DNA of 5,874 nt from Acidobacteriota bacterium (GTDB lineage: Bacteria; Acidobacteriota; Terriglobia; Terriglobales; Acidobacteriaceae). Below are positions 1 through 4,295 of the stretch, in pieces. Position numbers and translations under genes: made by a program. The notes under the pieces are model-generated. The model worked only from the letters and a program-made list of their open reading frames with translations, was not told the origin of the DNA and did no database searches. Position 1 is the first letter of the stretch. Each line of letters opens with the position of its first letter. The stretch spans positions 1 to 5,874 of the forward strand of contig JAJZNH010000937.1 in the NCBI GenBank assembly GCA_021811745.1, read 5' to 3'.

Positions 1-136
1 TCTTCTGCAGATCGATGATGTAGATTCCGTTGCGCTCGCCGAAGATGTATTCCTTCATCTTGGGGTTCCAGCGCTTTGTCTGATGCCCAAAGTGAACACC
101 CGCTTCGAGCAGCTCCTTCATGGTAATGGTGGCCAA
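1..136 (-). CDS. rpsB: 30S ribosomal protein S2, N-terminal part (runs off the window)
   Basis: This is the first 45 codons of ribosomal protein S2, a protein of the small subunit needed for S1 binding. The visible residues contain the family hallmark [16 protein letters not shown] followed by [17 protein letters not shown], which aligns without gaps to the known S2 N-terminus. I place the start at the TTG at 136-134, because the peptide then begins (M)[12 protein letters not shown], matching the usual MATxxM start, and because AAGGAGG lies at 147-141, 4 nt ahead. An ATG five codons later (121-119) would lose these residues and lies too far from the ribosome site. The gene is third in a same-strand run after rplM and rpsI, with a 206-nt spacer before it. 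The C-terminal part lies beyond base 1; tsf usually follows in other genomes but is not visible. Confidence 0.96.
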   Translation of the reverse strand, partial: MATITMKELLEAGVHFGHQTKRWNPKMKEYIFGERNGIYIIDLQK

Positions 137-140
137 GACT

Positions 141-147
141 CCTCCTT
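141..147 (-). promoter_or_regulatory. Strong Shine-Dalgarno site for the rpsB TTG start
   Basis: AAGGAGG on the minus strand ends 4 nt before the TTG at 136. It is the strongest ribosome binding site near this gene and decides for the TTG start over the ATG at 121. Confidence 0.75.
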
Positions 148-191
148 GTTGAATTGCATCCGGACTGAGCTTGGTGCGGCCCGGATTGATG

Positions 192-203
192 CCCCTCGCG
201 GGG
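192..203 (-). other. Small GNRA-type hairpin in the rpsB leader
   Basis: On the minus strand, CCCC-GCGA-GGGG forms a 4-bp all-GC stem closed by a GNRA tetraloop, about 55 nt before the rpsB start. There is no U-run after it, so it is not an intrinsic terminator. S2 represses its own mRNA through a leader structure in some Proteobacteria. A similar role here is only a guess. Confidence 0.3.
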
Positions 204-216
204 AGATTGGAAAACC

Positions 217-246
217 GGCTTTCAGCTCTCAGCCTTCAGCTTGTGC
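217..246 (+). repeat. Heptad repeat array A (CTTTCAG-like units)
   Basis: The units CTTTCAG, CTCTCAG and CCTTCAG follow each other with CAG at exactly 223, 230 and 237 (period 7), and a decayed fourth unit comes after. Array B, 55 nt away, has the same unit in the opposite orientation. GGCTTTCAG at 217-225 is the exact reverse complement of 309-317, and CAGCTT at 237-242 pairs with 299-304, so A and B can form one interrupted stem. Confidence 0.6.
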
Positions 247-298
247 TCGTCCCGACTCAGTTCTTCCGGAGTCCCGAGGATCCTGCACTTGCATGAAA

Positions 299-327
299 AA
301 GCTGACCACTGAAAGCCGAAAGCTTGC
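299..327 (-). repeat. Heptad repeat array B (inverted partner of A)
   Basis: The units AGCTGAC, CACTGAA, AGCCGAA and AGCTTGC on the plus strand keep a 7-nt period (CTGA at 302 and 309, CCGA at 316, CTTG at 323). They are the reverse complement type of array A. The array lies just after the rpsI stop codon hairpin, in the spacer transcribed between rpsI and rpsB. Confidence 0.55.
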
Positions 328-333
328 AGCGTG

Positions 334-353
334 CGAAGCGCGTTAGCGCTTCG
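334..353 (-). other. 8-bp hairpin with the rpsI stop codon in its loop
   Basis: In mRNA sense, CGAAGCGC-TAAC-GCGCTTCG is a perfect 8-bp stem with a 4-nt loop. The left arm encodes the last rpsI residues (Lys, Arg) and the loop holds the TAA stop. No U-run follows, so it is not a standard terminator. It could protect the 3' end of a processed rplM-rpsI mRNA or lower read-through into rpsB. Confidence 0.5.
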
Positions 354-738
354 AGAACTGGAACCGCTTGCGGGCGCCCTTCTGGCCGTACTTCTTGCGT
401 TCCTTTACGCGGGCGTCGCGCGTCAGCAGCCCTTCGGCCTTGAGTGTCTTGCGCAGCTCCGGATTGAACTCGATCAGAGCGCGGGCAACGCCCATCTTGA
501 CGGCATCAGCCTGCGCGGCCACCCCGCCGCCGCGCACCGTGGTGACCACATCGAAGCTCGATGCCAGATCCGCAACAGCCAGCGTGCGCTTCGCGGACGC
601 GCGCTGCTGCTCGGTGACAAAGTAGACCTCAAACGCCTCGCCGTTAATCTTCCATTCGCCGCCGCCGGGGCGCAGAAACACGCGGGCGATGGCCGACTTG
701 CGCCGCCCCGTTCCGTAGTACTGAACCAGATCCGCCAT
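343..738 (-). CDS. rpsI: 30S ribosomal protein S9
   Basis: S9 sits in the head of the small ribosomal subunit, and its C-terminal tail reaches the P-site tRNA. The 131-residue product has the usual length. It shows the N-terminal [17 protein letters not shown] motif (residues 6-22), the central [21 protein letters not shown] stretch, the [20 protein letters not shown] basic region and the universal FQFSKR end. The ATG at 738 has AGGAG 5 nt ahead. It follows rplM after a 124-nt spacer, the order found in almost all bacteria, and no clear promoter is seen in that spacer, so the two are likely one transcript. Nothing in the protein is unusual; the odd features are in the flanking spacers. Confidence 0.98.
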   Translation of the reverse strand: MADLVQYYGTGRRKSAIARVFLRPGGGEWKINGEAFEVYFVTEQQRASAKRTLAVADLASSFDVVTTVRGGGVAAQADAVKMGVARALIEFNPELRKTLKAEGLLTRDARVKERKKYGQKGARKRFQFSKR

Positions 739-753
739 TCCTTCTCCTAGATT

Positions 754-782
754 TCAGCTTTCAGCCGTCAGCTCTCAGCTTC
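754..782 (+). repeat. Heptad repeat array C between rplM and rpsI
   Basis: Four units with CAG at 755, 762, 769 and 776 (exact period 7): TTTCAGC, TTTCAGC, CGTCAGC, TCTCAGC. GCTCTCAGCT at 771-780 is the exact reverse complement of 841-850 in array D, so the spacer transcript can close a 10-bp stem. The unit matches array A in the next spacer, so this is one repeat family. Confidence 0.65.
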
Positions 783-840
783 ATCGTGCCCAAATCAAAT
801 CGTTCTGTTACCTCACGGCCATCCGCCCTCGCTTGAAACT

Positions 841-865
841 AGCTGAGAGCCAATAGCTGCTCTTA
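841..865 (-). repeat. Heptad repeat array D, touching the rplM stop codon
   Basis: AGC recurs at 841, 848 and 855 (period 7) in AGCTGAG, AGCCAAT, AGCTGCT. This is array C's unit in the opposite orientation. The array runs into the last codon of rplM (stop at 865-863), so the 3' end of that gene may derive from the repeat. Confidence 0.5.
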
Positions 866-1285
866 CAACGCCACCGGCTGCTGCGCCTGGTGGGGATGCT
901 TATCGCCGCGATAGACCTTGAGCTTGGTGGCCATCCTGCGGCCTAATTTGGTCTTCGGCAACATGCCCCTGATCGCTTCCTCTAAAATCTTTTCTGGACG
1001 CCGGCTCATGAGGCGCGTGAAGGACTCTTCGCGCAGGCCGCCGAGATAGCCGGTATAGCGGCGATAGACCTTCTTCTGGTCCTTCAGACCGGTCAAGCGC
1101 ACCTTCTCGGCGTTGATCACAATCACGTGGTCGCCCGTATCGATGTACGGCACGTACTGAGGATTGAGCTTGCCGCTCAATACGCTCGCCGCTTTGGTGG
1201 CCAGCCGGCCGAGGGTTTCACCCTCAGCGTCCATCACATACCACTTGCGGACAATCTCCTTGCCGCTTGGAACAAAGGTCGACAT
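863..1285 (-). CDS. rplM: 50S ribosomal protein L13
   Basis: L13 is an early-assembling protein of the large subunit. The 140-residue product is of normal length and carries the family blocks: [17 protein letters not shown] (residues 14-30), [22 protein letters not shown] (about 44-65), [10 protein letters not shown] (about 74-83), [17 protein letters not shown] (about 94-110), then [19 protein letters not shown] and AQQP near the end. The ATG at 1285 has GAGG about 9 nt ahead. It is the first gene of the minus-strand run rplM-rpsI-rpsB. Transcription likely starts near 1601 from a strong promoter, leaving a leader of about 315 nt, long for this gene. Its stop codon lies inside a heptad repeat. 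Confidence 0.98.
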   Translation of the reverse strand: MSTFVPSGKEIVRKWYVMDAEGETLGRLATKAASVLSGKLNPQYVPYIDTGDHVIVINAEKVRLTGLKDQKKVYRRYTGYLGGLREESFTRLMSRRPEKILEEAIRGMLPKTKLGRRMATKLKVYRGDKHPHQAQQPVAL

Positions 1286-1601
1286 CTCTTCTTCCCTCTA
1301 AACCACAAAAATCTGCAGGGATGCAGCCCGAAACCGCCGTGCCAGCAAACCCATCGCCACCCTTCGTGGCGCAATCCACGTTGACCCGCGCAAAACCCGC
1401 CAGGGCCAGATACCTTCCCACTGCCAAACACGCCTGTTCGGGTGAGGAGCGCAGGAATTGCATAAACAAGGACCCCTGGCTCAACTCGCCGGACGAGCAC
1501 AAACATCCAGCAGCCGGAGGCCGGTCCCGGCGTCTCCTGCCGGAGGTCTTCAACGGCCAGGTCGGATGCCAAAGCACACCAACCCTGCAACACCGCGCAA
1601 G
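1286..1601 (-). other. Long rplM 5' leader, no credible protein gene
   Basis: This stretch separates the predicted start of transcription from rplM. Open frames exist on both strands, but they overlap rplM or the tRNA, lack ribosome sites and resemble no family I know. In mRNA sense it holds two mutually exclusive hairpins. One pairs CGTGG (1380-1376) with CCACG (1369-1365). The other pairs CGCCAC (1371-1366) with GTGGCG (1360-1355). After them comes CTGCA-TCCC-TGCAG (1326-1313), followed by A and five U (1311-1307). The order switch, then hairpin plus U-run, then gene resembles an attenuator, but the stems are short (5-6 bp) and could be chance. A repeated GCCGGAGG (1513 and 1539) is also present. 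Confidence 0.35.
1307..1326 (-). terminator. Possible weak attenuator hairpin before rplM
   Basis: In mRNA sense CTGCA-TCCC-TGCAG is followed by ATTTTTG, ending about 20 nt before the rplM start codon. A 5-bp stem with five U is weak for an intrinsic terminator, so it could at most lower transcription into rplM under some condition. Confidence 0.25.
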
Positions 1602-1607
1602 GTTTCC

Positions 1608-1636
1608 AGAATAACGAAACTGAGGTATAAAGTCAA
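1608..1636 (-). promoter_or_regulatory. Promoter of the rplM-rpsI-rpsB run
   Basis: On the minus strand TTGACT (1636-1631) and TATTCT (1613-1608) are separated by exactly 17 nt. They match the sigma70 consensus at 5/6 and 4/6 positions. The start of transcription would fall near 1601. It is the best minus-strand promoter I see ahead of rplM. Confidence 0.65.
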
Positions 1637-1651
1637 CGCAACCTTCTGTTT

Positions 1652-1663
1652 GTGTCGCGACAC
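1652..1663. promoter_or_regulatory. Perfect 12-bp palindrome between divergent promoters
   Basis: GTGTCGCGACAC is its own reverse complement. It lies 16 bp upstream of the rplM -35 box and about 90 bp upstream of the tRNA-Leu promoter. Position and symmetry fit a binding site for a dimeric regulator. I do not recognise the regulator. Confidence 0.35.
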
Positions 1664-1752
1664 TTGCGAAGCATTTTCCCGTCCTGTAACTCACAGAAAA
1701 TCTCTCGTTTGAGTGGGTTGTTGATTCCTTCCCCAAGGCGCGCCGGGCGCAG

Positions 1753-1781
1753 TTTCCCGGCATTGGCGGCTTTGTTATACT
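1753..1781 (+). promoter_or_regulatory. Extended -10 promoter of tRNA-Leu and secG
   Basis: TGT-TATACT at 1773-1781 is an extended -10 box (TGnTATAAT, one mismatch). The -35 region at 1753-1758 (TTTCCC, 17-nt spacer) is poor, as expected when an extended -10 is present. The start of transcription would be near 1788, about 11 nt before the mature tRNA. Confidence 0.6.
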
Positions 1782-1798
1782 GGGTGGGTTCACCGAGT

Positions 1799-1884
1799 GC
1801 GGAAGTGGTGAAATTGGCAGACACACCATCTTGAGGGGGTGGCGCCGAACAGGCATGCGGGTTCAAGTCCCGCCTTCCGCACCA
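1799..1884 (+). tRNA. tRNA-Leu, anticodon GAG, CCA encoded
   Basis: This class II tRNA folds fully. The acceptor stem pairs GCGGAAG (1799-1805) with CTTCCGC (1874-1880). The D arm GTG...CAC contains AAATTGGCAGA. The anticodon stem pairs CCATC with GGTGG around the loop TTGAGGG (1831-1837), with anticodon GAG at 1833-1835. The long variable arm is GCC-GAACA-GGC. The T arm pairs GCGGG with CCCGC around TTCAAGT. Discriminator A1881 and CCA (1882-1884) are encoded. It reads CUC and CUU leucine codons. secG follows after 50 nt on the same strand without a clear promoter of its own, so the tRNA is probably cut from a tRNA-secG precursor. Confidence 0.96.
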
Positions 1885-1934
1885 TCGATTCAGGCGCGGG
1901 CCAGCGGACGGGCCTGGAAAGCGGCTTATTAAAG

Positions 1935-2249
1935 ATGCACATTCTCTTCTACTTCGTCATTGTCGTCCACGTGATTGTGAGCTTCTTTTTGGTCGGCGTA
2001 GTGCTGATCCAGCAGGGGCGCTCGGCGGATCTGGCGGGTGCGTTCGGCGGCCAGGGTTCACAGACAGCCTTTGGTCCTCGCGCCGCTGCTACCGTACTTA
2101 CGCGGCTCACCACATGGTCTGCGATTATCTTCATGTGTACGTCAGCCACCCTGGTCGTGATGTATCAGCGCTCAACCGGTTCGCACTCGGTATTGGAAGG
2201 CGGCAAGCCGGCTCCCATCAGCGCCCCCGCGCAACCAGGTAAGAAGTAA
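1935..2249 (+). CDS. secG: Preprotein translocase subunit SecG
   Basis: SecG is the small accessory subunit of the SecYEG channel in the inner membrane. The 104-residue product shows two membrane segments: residues 2-24 (ILFYFVIVVHVIVSFFLVG) and about 56-75 (TTWSAIIFMCTSATLVVMY). Between them lies the family signature LIQQGRSADLAGAFGGQGSQ and TAFGPRAA. A hydrophilic Pro/Ala/Lys tail follows, as in many SecG proteins. The open frame continues upstream through the tRNA, but homology starts at the ATG at 1935, and an earlier start would place coding sequence inside the tRNA gene. The ribosome site is weak (GGAAAG about 13 nt ahead). It probably shares the promoter of the tRNA in front. It converges with lolA across a 535-nt spacer. 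Confidence 0.95.
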   Translation: MHILFYFVIVVHVIVSFFLVGVVLIQQGRSADLAGAFGGQGSQTAFGPRAAATVLTRLTTWSAIIFMCTSATLVVMYQRSTGSHSVLEGGKPAPISAPAQPGKK

Positions 2250-2250
2250 A

Positions 2251-2268
2251 TCTAGCAGACAAGCTAGA
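2251..2268 (+). other. Hairpin right after the secG stop codon
   Basis: TCTAGC-AGACAA-GCTAGA is a 6-bp stem starting 1 nt after the TAA. There is no U-run downstream, so its role as a terminator is doubtful. Confidence 0.3.
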
Positions 2269-2303
2269 CGCGTAAGGGCGCCATACTCTGCCAAATCGTT
2301 AGT

Positions 2304-2732
2304 GCCTCACCTAGGGTCTGTTAACACGATTGAGGTGGATAGCCAATTTCCTCGACTTCCTTGTCGCTCGTCGCTAGCAGACACCCGGTATCCACCCCAA
2401 CCCACAGAGTTCGTGCGCCGCGAACTCCGGTATGCGTCACTCCTCGTTCCTAGAACTCGGAAAAGCTGGCTCCCGTCGCCGCCACCCCAATCGTGTTAGC
2501 GGGCCATGGCCCGGCGATGGTGAAGGCCGGTCTACGAATCTCTCTGGCCATGGGCAAAAACCATGGCCCTCGGGCAGCGCGCCTGGGCAAGAGCGCAAAA
2601 TCCACGCGTCTTTCCTTCACAGAGCGCGAAGAGCAGACCCAGCGCAAACCAATCAGCAACGAATACCTGACGATTCTTCTGACACGCCACCCTTGAGCTA
2701 GCCATAAGCATTGAAGACAGACCCTTGAGGCC
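2304..2732. mobile_element. Possible decayed element bounded by imperfect inverted ends
   Basis: The left end GCCTCAcctAGGGTCTGT (2304-2321) matches the reverse complement of the right end, GCCTCAAGGGTCTGT (2731-2717), apart from a 3-nt insertion. Such ends, about 400 bp apart with no intact open frame inside, fit an IS remnant or MITE-like element. I see no transposase motif and no clear target duplication, so this stays tentative. Confidence 0.25.
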
Positions 2733-2752
2733 TGCCTTCAATGCTTATGGCT
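2700..2752. repeat. Long hairpin with 17-bp perfect arms
   Basis: AGCCATAAGCATTGAAG (2700-2716) is the exact reverse complement of 2736-2752. Inside, CAG/CTG and CC/GG pairs continue the stem past single mismatches down to a 5-nt loop (CTTGA), giving 22 pairs in all. It lies between convergent secG and lolA, 32 nt beyond the lolA stop. Neither strand has a U-run after it, so it is not a canonical terminator, though it may act as a two-way transcription or decay barrier. Confidence 0.75.
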
Positions 2753-2764
2753 TCCGTGCGCTAT

Positions 2765-2780
2765 TGCCGCAGACGCGGCA
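2765..2780 (-). other. GC-rich hairpin just after lolA
   Basis: In mRNA sense TGCCGC-GTCT-GCGGCA is a perfect 6-bp stem starting 4 nt after the lolA stop codon. No U-run follows (ATAGCG). Together with the larger hairpin at 2752-2700 it makes a tandem hairpin 3' end for the pilin-lolA transcript. Confidence 0.4.
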
Positions 2781-2784
2781 GCAT

Positions 2785-3453
2785 TCATACTGGCGGTAGT
2801 CCTTTGACGACAGGCACACCGGGCGGAGGCGTAAAGTGGAATGTCCCAGGCGGAATGGGAACGTTAGGCCGCTCGCGGGTAAAGATGAAGCGGGTGAGCG
2901 CACCATCGGCTTCCTGAATGGCAATTGCGGTAATGAGCCCCTGGGCTGTGACCGTCAATGCAACCCGCGCAATGCGATTCTGTGCGTCCTTGGGCTGACC
3001 GGCCAAGGTGAAGCAGTCATCTGGGGCCGGTGTCGCAGTCAGGTTGGCGAACTCCTTTTCAAGCTCGGTGTGCCCAAGCAGATAGCGCAACGGAGAGCGC
3101 AAATCGTTGAGGTCCTTTGCGGCAATCCGCTGGACCTGCGGATTGCCGGGGGAGTAGAACCACGCGTATTTGCCGTCGAGGAGAAAAATCTTCCCCTGCG
3201 GCGAGTCGTATTCCCACTTCATGCGGCCGGGTTTTTCCAGAAGCAGAGTACCGCTATCAGTTCGCTCCATGCCCATCCCCTGATAAGTCTCGGTAAATTC
3301 GGTTTGCAGGGAGCGCAGATGGTTGTAATGGTGATCGACACGCGCGGCCAGCTGCTTTGCAGAGGGCGCGGGCGTCTGAGCAAAAAGGGTGGCGGAGATC
3401 AATGCGGCCGCCAGAAAGTGACCGCCGCGGCGCAAGGGCGTATAGGCGCTCAT
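2785..3453 (-). CDS. lolA: LolA-like outer membrane lipoprotein carrier protein
   Basis: LolA carries lipoproteins across the periplasm from the LolCDE exporter to the outer membrane. The 222-residue product has a signal peptide: basic R8R9, a hydrophobic stretch 12-24 and likely cleavage after A25. The mature part of about 197 residues is normal for the family. Family features are the early SLQTEFTETYQG segment (residues 48-59), GTLLLEKPGRMKWEYDSPQG (68-87), the DGKYAWFYSPGNPQVQR strand pair, LRSPLRYLLG and the C-terminal TFHFTPPPGVPVVKG, like the usual F.F.pPkGvdV end. The ATG at 3453 overlaps the upstream pilin stop as ATGA and has no ribosome site of its own, so translation is probably coupled. 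Overall similarity is moderate; a LolA-fold relative with another cargo remains possible. Confidence 0.85.
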   Translation of the reverse strand: MSAYTPLRRGGHFLAAALISATLFAQTPAPSAKQLAARVDHHYNHLRSLQTEFTETYQGMGMERTDSGTLLLEKPGRMKWEYDSPQGKIFLLDGKYAWFYSPGNPQVQRIAAKDLNDLRSPLRYLLGHTELEKEFANLTATPAPDDCFTLAGQPKDAQNRIARVALTVTAQGLITAIAIQEADGALTRFIFTRERPNVPIPPGTFHFTPPPGVPVVKGLPPV

Positions 3454-4037
3454 TGCAGATTTTGGGTGCAGTTGGTGCCGCCAGTGGGATCGTACTTGAT
3501 GGTTCCGAACTGGTCGCTACAGAAGCCTCGGTCACCGGTCTTGCCTACGGTTTCAGGAACGGCGGTTACGGTATAGCCGGTTATGCGGTCAGTGCCGTTG
3601 GCAGAAACCTTGGTACAGTTGCCGATCTTAAAGTTGTAGCCGGACTTGAATCCCGAGATCAGATCGCCATTCAGAATCTGCGCAGCCGTAGGTGAGGGAG
3701 GGCCGGCGCTGGGATCGCCTCCCAGTGCCGTCAGTGAGCAGGCATAACCGTTGGCCGGATAGGTGGATTCATACTCAATCTCTGCCTTGGTGATGGCCTG
3801 CACCGAATTGATGGCCGATGTCTCATTGGCTCTCTTCTTCAGCGTGCCGAAGGTCGGGATAGCCATGAGCATCAGGATCAGGATGATGGCAATGACGATC
3901 AACAGTTCCATCAGCGTGAAACCGTTCGGCTCTGAAGACGATGCCTCGAAGGGCCGGCGTGCCGTGATGCCGGGAACTGCCGGAAATAGAGCAGCGGCGT
4001 CGCGGCGGAAGGCAGAGAGCAAAAAGATGCGTTTCAT
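3450..4037 (-). CDS. Type IV pilin-like protein with long leader peptide
   Basis: This is a prepilin with the N-terminal cleavage and methylation motif G|FTLMELLIVIAIILILML (cleavage after G39, with Glu at mature position 5), then the long hydrophobic helix that anchors pilins in the inner membrane and packs in the fibre core. The mature chain is about 156 residues with four cysteines (mature 61, 102, 134, 151), enough for two disulfides. ANETSAINSVQAITKAEIEY and the Tyr-Pro-rich stretch after it resemble pilins common in Acidobacteria. I chose ATG 4037 over an in-frame TTG at 4088, because the likely start of transcription (about 4085) lies inside the longer version. The leader is still 39 residues, long for this class, and no later start exists in frame before the cleavage site. 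It is co-transcribed with lolA. Whether it is a major pilin, a minor pilin or a pseudopilin of a secretion system cannot be told. Confidence 0.87.
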   Translation of the reverse strand: MKRIFLLSAFRRDAAALFPAVPGITARRPFEASSSEPNGFTLMELLIVIAIILILMLMAIPTFGTLKKRANETSAINSVQAITKAEIEYESTYPANGYACSLTALGGDPSAGPPSPTAAQILNGDLISGFKSGYNFKIGNCTKVSANGTDRITGYTVTAVPETVGKTGDRGFCSDQFGTIKYDPTGGTNCTQNLQ

Positions 4038-4091
4038 GGATTTCCAGCGCCTCTCGGAACGGACCAGAACGCTCAGGCCCACTCTCAAAGA

Positions 4092-4120
4092 ATGCTACAC
4101 CGATTAGACGCGGGTGTGAA
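4092..4120 (-). promoter_or_regulatory. Promoter of the pilin-lolA operon
   Basis: TTCACA (4120-4115) and TAGCAT (4097-4092) on the minus strand are 17 nt apart, matching the sigma70 consensus at 5/6 and 4/6. The start of transcription would fall near 4085, giving a leader of about 48 nt to the ATG at 4037. Confidence 0.5.
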
Positions 4121-4138
4121 ACGAAACGCTCGTAAGGC

Positions 4139-4202
4139 AGCTCTTCTAGCTTGCAGCCATCACAACCTTTAGATATTGAGTCTTAGCTCTTAGCAGCTCT
4201 TA
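4139..4202. repeat. Degenerate heptad repeat region E
   Basis: TCTTAGC at 4181-4187 and TCTTAGC at 4188-4194 are exact tandem 7-mers, followed by AGCTCTTA. An earlier piece has AGC at 4139, 4148 and 4155. AGCAGCTCTTACA resembles AGCTGCTCTTACA at the rplM end (array D), so this is probably the same repeat family, in the spacer between the divergent pilin and PP-loop genes. Confidence 0.45.
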
Positions 4203-4283
4203 CACTTGCCCCGACGGCTCTTTAGCAAAGCACATTGCCTGTAGGGACGCGGCTTCACGCGACGGCGCGCAATTTCCAGCGGC

Positions 4284-4289
4284 TATGAT
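4284..4289 (+). promoter_or_regulatory. -10 box placing transcription start at the ATG (leaderless)
   Basis: TATGAT matches the -10 consensus at 5/6 and ends 6 nt before the ATG at 4296, so the RNA would begin at or next to the start codon. No ribosome site is present ahead of the ATG. A good -35 box is not seen. Confidence 0.45.
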
Positions 4290-4295
4290 CGTCGT

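Larger units (their letters stand above)
2250..2784. other. Gene-free spacer rich in inverted repeats (secG/lolA)
   Basis: I find no convincing protein gene here. The open frames of 60-90 codons lie on top of each other on both strands, with no ribosome site and no recognisable motif. Several inverted repeats are present: GGTGGATA (2334-2341) with TATCCACC (2389-2396); GAGTTCG (2407-2413) with CGAACTC (2421-2427); the palindrome CGGGCCATGGCCCG (2500-2513); GGCCATGG (2546-2553) with CCATGGCC (2561-2568); and the large hairpin 2700-2752. Related sequences in opposite orientation bound the region (GCCTCAcctAGGGTCTGT at 2304-2321 and ACAGACCCTTGAGGC at 2717-2731). It shows no signature of RNase P RNA, tmRNA or SRP RNA. 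A decayed insertion element or a structured RNA are both possible. Confidence 0.4.

Noticed and set aside
217..327. CRISPR-like array because of regular repeats
   Set aside because: The units are 7 nt, tandem without spacers, and degenerate; no cas genes are present.
1224..1856. 210-codon open frame on the minus strand
   Set aside because: It overlaps rplM in another frame and crosses the tRNA and both promoters; no ribosome site or recognisable motif.
1839..1934. N-terminal extension of secG by 32 codons
   Set aside because: It would begin inside tRNA-Leu, has no family similarity, and SecG homology starts at the ATG at 1935.
2250..2784. RNase P RNA, tmRNA or SRP RNA in the secG/lolA spacer
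   Set aside because: The conserved GAGGAAAGTCC core of RNase P, the tRNA-like ends and ALAA-type tag of tmRNA, and the SRP GGAAGCAGCC core are not seen on either strand.
2836..3576. 246-codon open frame on the plus strand opposite lolA
   Set aside because: It is antisense to lolA and the pilin, has Cys- and Arg-rich low-quality composition, and both real genes match known families.
4038..4088. TTG start 17 codons upstream of the pilin ATG
   Set aside because: No ribosome site, and the likely start of transcription (about 4085) lies inside the TTG codon region.
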